From JAWXBM01 sp964470455 (lineage in GTDB: Bacteria; Pseudomonadota; Gammaproteobacteria; Xanthomonadales; SZUA-36): a stretch of DNA of 64,000 nucleotides. The DNA lies in NCBI GenBank assembly GCA_964470455.1, contig CAYYCX010000001.1, forward strand, positions 62,001-126,000. The letters run 5' to 3'. The notes below the pieces were generated by a model. It searched no databases and was not told the DNA's origin. It worked only from the letters and a program-made list of their open reading frames with translations. How positions within the stretch are numbered: position 1 is the first letter of the stretch; every line of letters begins with the position of its first letter. The position numbers and the translations under genes were made by a program. Shown piece after piece: positions 58,819-64,000 of the stretch.

Positions 58819-61490
58819 GTAGGGCCGGGCTGGGGGCCGGATTGTCGTCTGGGCGATGGGGCAGCATGCATGCCGGGCTGCAACTGCACCTGGGCCTGAT
58901 ATTCATGCTGGCCGCGCTGGCTTGCCGCCCGGCATTCGGCCAGGCCCGCATCATCGAATGGGTGGAAAGCGCTCCGCTGGCGGATAGCAATGTCATCGCC
59001 CTGGGTTACCCGGTGCCGATACCGGTGGACACGCCGGTGCCCTTCGATGGATTCCGCAGTTACGCGGGGCTGCACACCCGCCACCAGGATTTGATGGCCA
59101 GCTCAAGCCTGGTCGAAGGCCAGGTAATTGGCCAGACCCGCAGCGGCCGCGATGTCTGGGCCTACCGCCTCGGCGATGGCAACCTGTTCACGCGGAACGG
59201 CCAGGCCGAGGCCGCCATGCTCACCAATGGCGGCATCCATGCGCGTGAATGGCAGACCCCGGAAGTGGTGACCGGCATCATGGAGCTGCTGCACGACAGT
59301 GCCGATGACAACTACCTCTACAGCTACCTGCGCGACAACGTCAATGTGATTGTGGTACCGGTGCTGAATGTGGATGGCTTCATGCAGACCCAGCGTTACC
59401 CGAAACACAGCTGGCTGGGCACCGACATCAACAACCCGAATTTCTCGCCGCGTGATGGCCGCATGCGCCGCAAAAACATGCTGGGCGCGGATGAAAACCT
59501 GGATACGGACGGTGACCACCTGCAGGGCGTGGACCTGAACCGCAACAACGCACCCTACTGGTCCACCCGCCCCAGCGACTCCTCGCCGGACAACCGCAGC
59601 CTGGTCCATCACGGCCAGGCGCCGGCTTCCGAGCCGGAAATCCAGGCGCTGCAGGCGGCGGCACAGTTGGGGCCAGCCAGCCAGCTGGCGCTTTTCACGG
59701 ATGTTCATTCCTATTCGCAGCGGCATTTCTGGGTGCGCAACAGCAATATGCGACTGGCACAGCAGACCGCCAGTGTGCTGAACACGTTCAGCAGTTTTCA
59801 CAGCGCATACCCGGCCGGCAAGTGGTATCCCTTCAGCTCCATCGTGCAGACGGTGGTGAACGGCGGCATCGGCACCACCGATGAATTCTTCACCCACACT
59901 TACCAGGTGCCTTCCTGGACCCTGGAAGTGGAGCCGGGCAACAACGCCGGGGTGGATTACGGCGGCCTGGGGCGTAATGGCCACGATGGGTTTATCCTGC
60001 CGGAATCGCAGATCCGCCGGGTGCGCGAGCAGCTGGCGGAGACTTTCGCGATCACCTACTACCGCCAGGCCGGGCCACCCAGCGTGGCAGCGGTGCGCAT
60101 TACCGATGCGGCAACCGGCGCTGTGGTGTTCGCCGCCGATTGGGATTACGCCGGCGACGGCACGCGAAGCCTGAACACCCACACCGTGCAGCCGCTGCGA
60201 CTCGAACAGGATTACCGAGTGTGGATTGCGTTTGACAAACCCATGCGCTGGCGGGCCAATGGTCAACCCGATGGCCAGCCAGCCGCCTTACCCGGCGTGC
60301 CGAATGGCAGTGATGCCATCAGCATTGCATTGCGTGCCGGCAACAACGCGCTGACCACCAATACCAGCAACCTGCGCTGGCTCGACAGCCCGGCGGAAAG
60401 TCCCGAAGGTTACCGCCATTACGTTTACGACGCCCTGGCGCTGGACCTGCGGCTGCCAGCCGATGGCCCCAACCAGTCCATTGTTTCCGACGACATCATG
60501 GCCGCACTGGAGATCAGCGCCTTTGACATGACCGGCCAGCGCACCGATGCAAACCCGGCGACCGTGGCGCACTGGGAGAACGGCGCCTGGTCGGGTTACG
60601 AGGACAGCAACGGTGCCGATCTCACCGATACCGGCGGCAGCGACAAAACCATCCAGTTGCCACTGAGTTCAGCACCGGCTGCTGAACCCTTCGTGGTTGA
60701 ACCCGGTACTTCCGCCATCTGGGTGGATCGTGAACGCAATGGCGAGGGCTTCATGCTGGAAATCCTGCCCGGTAACCGCGCGCTGGTTTACTGGTACACC
60801 TACAACACCGAAGGCGCGCAGGACTGGTATTACGCGGTGGGCGAGGTGCGTGGCAACCGTATCCTGTTTCCAGAACTGCTGCAGGTGGAAAATGGCCACT
60901 TCGGGCCAGGCCATGATCCCGCAGCGGTGCAGAATGTCGTAGTGGGCAGCGCGTCCTTTACCTGGTCATCGTGCGATGAAGGCGTGATGAACTGGACGCT
61001 GGATCAACACAACACTTACCGCGCCGGCCGCATGAACCTCGAGCGGCTCACCAGCCTGATGGGCCTGCCCTGCACGTCTGGTCAACCCATACCCGAAATT
61101 CCTGAACAGATTCCCCCAGCCCAGCTGAGCGGCACCTGGGCCGACCCCACCCATGCCTCCGAAGGCTTCAGCCTGGAGGTGCTCAACGACACCCAGGCCG
61201 TGGTGTACTGGTTCAGCTACGGCCCGGACAGCGAGCGGCGCTGGTTTTACCAGCTGGGTGAAATCCAGGGCAACAAGCTGGTGTTCAATGAATTGCTGAC
61301 CACCCAGGGACCGGTGTTTGGCGAGAAGAACCCGCTCGAGGCCCTGCAGCAATCCCCCTGGGGCGAAGTGGAGCTGGAACTCGGCTGCCTCACCGGCACG
61401 GCCAGCTATTCCTCCACCGAGGCCGGCTTTGGCTCCGGCACGCAAAGCCTGCAGCGCATCACCCTCCTGGACGGATTTGATTGCCCGTAG
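58815..61490 (+). CDS. Secreted M14-family zinc carboxypeptidase with two C-terminal repeated modules
   Basis: The 891-residue protein has a signal segment (LIFMLAALACRPAFGQ) and an M14 catalytic domain at about residues 60-420: GGIHAREWQTPEV (zinc H-x2-E), DLNRNNAPYW, TDVHSYSQRHFW (zinc His) and LEVEPGNN (catalytic Glu). A beta domain follows, then two related modules of about 110 residues at the end (EGFMLEILPGNRALVYWYTY and EGFSLEVLNDTQAVVYWFSY), each with WYY/FYQ-GE-G-N words, seen on secreted marine proteins and perhaps binding surfaces. It should release C-terminal residues from peptides outside the cytoplasm. Confidence 0.88.
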   Translation: MSRAGLGAGLSSGRWGSMHAGLQLHLGLIFMLAALACRPAFGQARIIEWVESAPLADSNVIALGYPVPIPVDTPVPFDGFRSYAGLHTRHQDLMASSSLVEGQVIGQTRSGRDVWAYRLGDGNLFTRNGQAEAAMLTNGGIHAREWQTPEVVTGIMELLHDSADDNYLYSYLRDNVNVIVVPVLNVDGFMQTQRYPKHSWLGTDINNPNFSPRDGRMRRKNMLGADENLDTDGDHLQGVDLNRNNAPYWSTRPSDSSPDNRSLVHHGQAPASEPEIQALQAAAQLGPASQLALFTDVHSYSQRHFWVRNSNMRLAQQTASVLNTFSSFHSAYPAGKWYPFSSIVQTVVNGGIGTTDEFFTHTYQVPSWTLEVEPGNNAGVDYGGLGRNGHDGFILPESQIRRVREQLAETFAITYYRQAGPPSVAAVRITDAATGAVVFAADWDYAGDGTRSLNTHTVQPLRLEQDYRVWIAFDKPMRWRANGQPDGQPAALPGVPNGSDAISIALRAGNNALTTNTSNLRWLDSPAESPEGYRHYVYDALALDLRLPADGPNQSIVSDDIMAALEISAFDMTGQRTDANPATVAHWENGAWSGYEDSNGADLTDTGGSDKTIQLPLSSAPAAEPFVVEPGTSAIWVDRERNGEGFMLEILPGNRALVYWYTYNTEGAQDWYYAVGEVRGNRILFPELLQVENGHFGPGHDPAAVQNVVVGSASFTWSSCDEGVMNWTLDQHNTYRAGRMNLERLTSLMGLPCTSGQPIPEIPEQIPPAQLSGTWADPTHASEGFSLEVLNDTQAVVYWFSYGPDSERRWFYQLGEIQGNKLVFNELLTTQGPVFGEKNPLEALQQSPWGEVELELGCLTGTASYSSTEAGFGSGTQSLQRITLLDGFDCP

Positions 61491-61657
61491 GAGGGGCGCC
61501 AGCCCCGAAATCATTCGGTCGGCGCTTTCGCGCCTCCTACAGCCAAGTCACCGTAGAAGGGGCGCCAGCCCCGACTCCTGGACGGATTTGATTGCCCGTA
61601 GGAGGGGCGCCAGCCCCGACCCAGCATGACCTGTCGGGGCTGTCGCCCCTCCTACAG
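61486..61657. repeat. REP-like palindromes and a 45-bp direct duplication at the 3' end of the carboxypeptidase gene
   Basis: Units GTAGGAGGGGCGCCAGCCCC (61487, 61598), a variant at 61553, and inverted copies at 61519 and 61633 form hairpins. Bases 61464-61508, which include the last codons of the carboxypeptidase, recur exactly at 61575-61619. The elements lie within 50 bases of the downstream gene's promoter region. Confidence 0.88.
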
Positions 61658-61705
61658 GCAGGAACGGTATAATCTCCCTTTACCCCAAACAACGGAGTAC
61701 CCACG

Positions 61706-61966
61706 GTGAGCGAAGCCGACCAGCACAAATATTGCACCAACAAGTTCATCGAACTGGCCAACCAGCTTCGGCATGAAGAGATCGACTCAACCCTGGTTTC
61801 CGGCGCATTGATGACCGCATCGGCCATCTATGCCACCTTCGTGGCAGCCGGCAACGAGGGCGCCCTGGAGCCATCGGGTGTGGACAAAGTGGCCGATCTT
61901 TACCGCCGCACCCTCGAGCACCACCAGGAACTGAAGCGCTCTGAAATGGTGTCGCGGAACAACTGA
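61706..61966 (+). CDS. DUF3144-family small protein
   Basis: The 86-residue cytoplasmic protein starts at GTG after GGAGTACCCAC. It has the DUF3144 words FIELANQL, LVSGALMTASAIYATFVAAG and VADLYRRTLEHHQELKR. It is helical, with no known function. It precedes moaA by 24 bases on the same strand, and could share its transcript. Confidence 0.85.
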   Translation: MSEADQHKYCTNKFIELANQLRHEEIDSTLVSGALMTASAIYATFVAAGNEGALEPSGVDKVADLYRRTLEHHQELKRSEMVSRNN

Positions 61967-61990
61967 GCCCGTTGGGTGCTCTGAACCATC

Positions 61991-63049
61991 ATGGACATGC
62001 CCGTTCCCATTCAGATCCGCGATGCAGCCAGCGTGCCCGCAGCGCGGGTTACCGACCAGCTGCAACGCCCGCTGCGTGAGTTGCGCCTGTCGGTGATCGA
62101 CCGGTGCAATTTCCGCTGCACCTACTGCATGCCGGCCGATTCACTGCAGGGCCGTGGTGTGTTCCTGCCGCTGGCCAACCTGCTGACCGACCGCGAGATC
62201 GTCACGCTGGTAAGCGCTTTCGTGGCCAATGGCGTGAAAAAGCTGCGCATCACCGGTGGCGAGCCGCTGGTGCGTCCTGGCTTGCCCGCGCTGGTTGAGA
62301 AACTTTCGGTGATCGACGGGCTGGACGATATCGCCATGACCACCAACGGCGTGCTGCTGCCGCGGCATGCGGTGGACCTGCGCAATGCCGGCCTCGGCCG
62401 CATCACCGTCAGCCTCGATTCGCTGGACGAACAGGTGCTGCGCGAAATGAGCGGTGGCAAAGGCAAGCTCGTGGAAATCCTCGACGGCATCGCAGCTGCT
62501 GAAGCGGCGGGTTTCACTCACATGAAAATCAACTGCGTGGTGCAGCGCGGCGTGAATGACCACACCGTGCTGGATTTGCTGGAACATTTCCGCGGCACCG
62601 GGCACAGCGTGCGCCTGATCGAATACATGGACGTGGGTAACAGCAACCACTGGGAACTGGCGCAGGTGGTGCCTTCCGCGGAGTGGGTGACGCGCATCGC
62701 CGAACGCTGGCCCATTGAGCCGGTCGGCGCGCAACGCGCATCAGAAACCGCCAGGCGCTACCGCTACGTCGATGGCGCTGGTGAAATCGGCCTGATCAGT
62801 TCCATCTCGCAACCGTTCTGCGGCGGCTGCACACGTGCACGGCTGACGGCCGATGGCATGTTTTATACCTGCCTGTTTGCCACCGAGGGCCGGAACCTGA
62901 TGCCGCTGCTGCGGCAGAAGCAGGACAGTGAGCAACTGGCACAGTTGATCAGCCAGGCCTGGCAGCAGCGCACCGACCGCTACAGCGAGGAGCGCAGCCA
63001 GCTGGGCGCCGAACGCGACAAAGTGGAAATGTACCGGATCGGCGGATGA
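61991..63049 (+). CDS. moaA: GTP 3',8-cyclase MoaA, molybdenum cofactor synthesis
   Basis: The 352-residue radical-SAM enzyme has CNFRCTYC (C-x3-C-x2-C for the SAM cluster), GGEPLVRPG after it, and a second cluster site with FCGGCTRARL and a later TCLF cysteine. It ends in RIGG, the conserved Gly-Gly tail needed for activity. It converts GTP to 3',8-cyclo-GTP, the first step of molybdopterin synthesis, with MoaC acting next (no moaC here). It overlaps moaD by four bases. Confidence 0.95.
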   Translation: MDMPVPIQIRDAASVPAARVTDQLQRPLRELRLSVIDRCNFRCTYCMPADSLQGRGVFLPLANLLTDREIVTLVSAFVANGVKKLRITGGEPLVRPGLPALVEKLSVIDGLDDIAMTTNGVLLPRHAVDLRNAGLGRITVSLDSLDEQVLREMSGGKGKLVEILDGIAAAEAAGFTHMKINCVVQRGVNDHTVLDLLEHFRGTGHSVRLIEYMDVGNSNHWELAQVVPSAEWVTRIAERWPIEPVGAQRASETARRYRYVDGAGEIGLISSISQPFCGGCTRARLTADGMFYTCLFATEGRNLMPLLRQKQDSEQLAQLISQAWQQRTDRYSEERSQLGAERDKVEMYRIGG

Positions 63050-63288
63050 AACAATTTACCGTGAAGTGGTTTGCCGCCTATCGCGACGCTACTGGCATCG
63101 AGCAGGAGCAGGTCCAATCCGCCGCCAACTCCCCGGCAGAGTTGTTTGCCGAGCTGACTCGCCAACACCCCGACCTCAGCCAGTACAGCCGCGCGCTGGT
63201 GGCCATCAATGATGATATGGCGCAGTGGGATACCACGCTTGAGGGCGGCGAGCAGATCCTGTTTTTTCCGCCGGTTGCGGGCGGCTGA
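63046..63288 (+). CDS. moaD: MoaD, small sulfur-carrier subunit of molybdopterin synthase
   Basis: The 80-residue ubiquitin-like protein ends in VAGG, the C-terminal Gly-Gly that carries the thiocarboxylate. IEQEQVQSAANSPAEL and LEGGEQILFFPPVAGG are the family words. It overlaps moaA by ATGA and is followed, after about 107 bases including a 12-bp tandem repeat, by moaE, its partner. Confidence 0.93.
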   Translation: MKQFTVKWFAAYRDATGIEQEQVQSAANSPAELFAELTRQHPDLSQYSRALVAINDDMAQWDTTLEGGEQILFFPPVAGG

Positions 63289-63291
63289 TTC

Positions 63292-63348
63292 ATGGCCGGA
63301 TTCGAGGACGGATTCAAGGCCGGGTTCAGTCCCGGATTCGAAGCCTGA
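63292..63348 (+). repeat. 12-bp tandem repeat between moaD and moaE, also a tiny open frame
   Basis: Four imperfect copies of GGATTC-xAxGxC follow each other. Read from ATG 63292 they encode MAGFEDGFKAGFSPGFEA, a GF-x2 tetrapeptide repeat, ending in TGA. No ribosome binding site makes translation likely; repeat expansion is the safer reading. Confidence 0.6.
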
Positions 63349-63395
63349 TCCGGGCTTGAGAACTCCACGCCAACAGCGTTCCGCATTTTGATGAC

Positions 63396-63854
63396 ATGAG
63401 CCAAACGAACACCCAACAACCCCCCTTTGAAACCGGCTGGTTCGCCATTTCCGGCGACAGCCTCAACCGCAAGGCCCTGCGCGCTTCATTGCAGGACGTG
63501 AGCAGCGGCGCGTTCGTGCTGTTTGAAGGATGGGTGCGCGACCACAATGAAGGCCGGCCGGTACTGCAGCTCGAGTACGAGGTGTATGAGCCGCTGGCCA
63601 TCAGCGAAGGCAACACCATCCTGCAGGAAGCGCGTGACCGGTTTGCCATCAGCCGCGTCGCCGCCGTGCACCGCAAAGGCCTGCTGGCCCTCACCGAACC
63701 CGCTGTGCTGGTCGGTGTTTCAGCAGCCCACCGTGGCGCCGCTTTTGATGCCTGCCGGTTCGTCATCGACGAAGTCAAATCCCGCCTGCCCATCTGGAAA
63801 CGCGAGCACTATGCCGATGGCACCACCGAGTGGGTGAATTGCCGGGTGAAGTAG
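63396..63854 (+). CDS. moaE: MoaE, large subunit of molybdopterin synthase
   Basis: The 152-residue protein has the MoaE pattern: GAFVLFEGWVRDHNEGRPV (start of the catalytic strand), LEYEVYEPLA, a conserved AAVHRKGLLALTEPAVLVGVSA segment, and VKSRLPIWKREHYADG with the lysines that hold cyclic pyranopterin. With MoaD it inserts two sulfurs to make molybdopterin. It is the last gene of the moaA-D-E run and precedes REP-like DNA. Confidence 0.95.
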   Translation: MSQTNTQQPPFETGWFAISGDSLNRKALRASLQDVSSGAFVLFEGWVRDHNEGRPVLQLEYEVYEPLAISEGNTILQEARDRFAISRVAAVHRKGLLALTEPAVLVGVSAAHRGAAFDACRFVIDEVKSRLPIWKREHYADGTTEWVNCRVK

Positions 63855-63873
63855 CCGCGTTCCGGCGCAGCAA

Positions 63874-63970
63874 CGTCATTCCATCGGCGCAGGCCGGAAT
63901 CCAGGGTTTGCGGTCGTATGGGCCCCGGATATGGGCCCCGGCTCGAAGGCCGGGGCCCGTATCCCGACGA
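63874..63970. repeat. REP-like palindromic element with a GC-rich hairpin
   Basis: CGTCATTCC at the left resembles the element at 27504. A perfect 10-bp stem, GGGCCCCGGC (63933-63942) and GCCGGGGCCC (63949-63958) with loop TCGAAG, and a preceding direct TATGGGCCCCGG repeat follow. It has no T-run, so it is more REP than terminator. Confidence 0.65.
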
Positions 63971-64000
63971 ATGAAGCCTAGAAACCGAAAGCCCGCACTT

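Noticed and set aside
61667..61705. Possible molybdenum-cofactor riboswitch before moaA
   Set aside because: The DUF3144 gene fills the interval to moaA, and the upstream DNA is REP hairpins without the riboswitch layout.

Overview
The window is a GC-rich bacterial chromosome segment. TamA/TamB, several TonB-dependent receptors, an RND pump, MoaA/D/E and secreted carboxypeptidases point to a Gram-negative, probably a marine or other aquatic gammaproteobacterium that feeds on proteins. The genus cannot be fixed from the sequence.

Region 1 (1-16.8 kb, with an arm at 20.7-27.5 kb) reads as a proline/hydroxyproline-peptide utilisation locus. It opens with a three-gene flavin/iron-sulfur dehydrogenase resembling D-hydroxyproline dehydrogenase (LhpB/F/E type), followed by a LysR regulator. 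A unit made of a DapA-family deaminase gene (LhpC-like) and a TonB-dependent receptor is present twice. The two deaminase genes lie in a 976-bp block identical at DNA level, while their flanks and receptors have diverged. A DUF885 lipoprotein gene is intact in copy 2 and reduced to scraps in copy 1. Two tandem amidohydrolases (prolidase-like), two tandem secreted S9/DPP-IV-like peptidases and an alpha/beta hydrolase complete the set. A LysR-type palindrome, TTGCG-N5-CGCAA, precedes both deaminase copies and the upstream DPP-IV gene, suggesting one regulon linking peptide cleavage, uptake and hydroxyproline oxidation.

Region 2 (17.2-20.6 kb) interrupts region 1. It is AT-richer and is a cluster of integron gene cassettes without an integrase: attC sites separate a SpoU/TrmH-type RNA methyltransferase, a small secreted protein, an HNH protein and a DUF4145 protein, with a reverse-oriented RelE/Phd-type toxin-antitoxin pair at the end.

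Region 3 (27.6-42.1 kb) is an aryl-CoA catabolic cluster. It holds a fused flavin monooxygenase/old-yellow-enzyme protein of the 2-aminobenzoyl-CoA (or salicylyl-CoA) type, a second OYE enzyme, a thioesterase, two MaoC hydratases, acyl-CoA dehydrogenase, enoyl-CoA hydratase, SDR, a Rid-family protein and two indolepyruvate:ferredoxin oxidoreductase-like subunits. A divergent MarR regulator sits in the middle, and both transcription units carry the same ATTTT-N6-AAAAT palindrome. A HigB/HigA-like toxin-antitoxin pair lies between the units.

Region 4 (42.3-64 kb) is mostly housekeeping or accessory envelope genes: an orphan LytTR response regulator, an RND permease with its adaptor, a metallo-beta-lactamase-fold hydrolase, a CRTAC1-type FG-GAP protein, a HAD hydrolase, tamA-tamB, a secreted unknown coupled to an M14 carboxypeptidase, a DUF3144 protein and moaA-moaD-moaE. 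REP-like palindromes fill several gaps.
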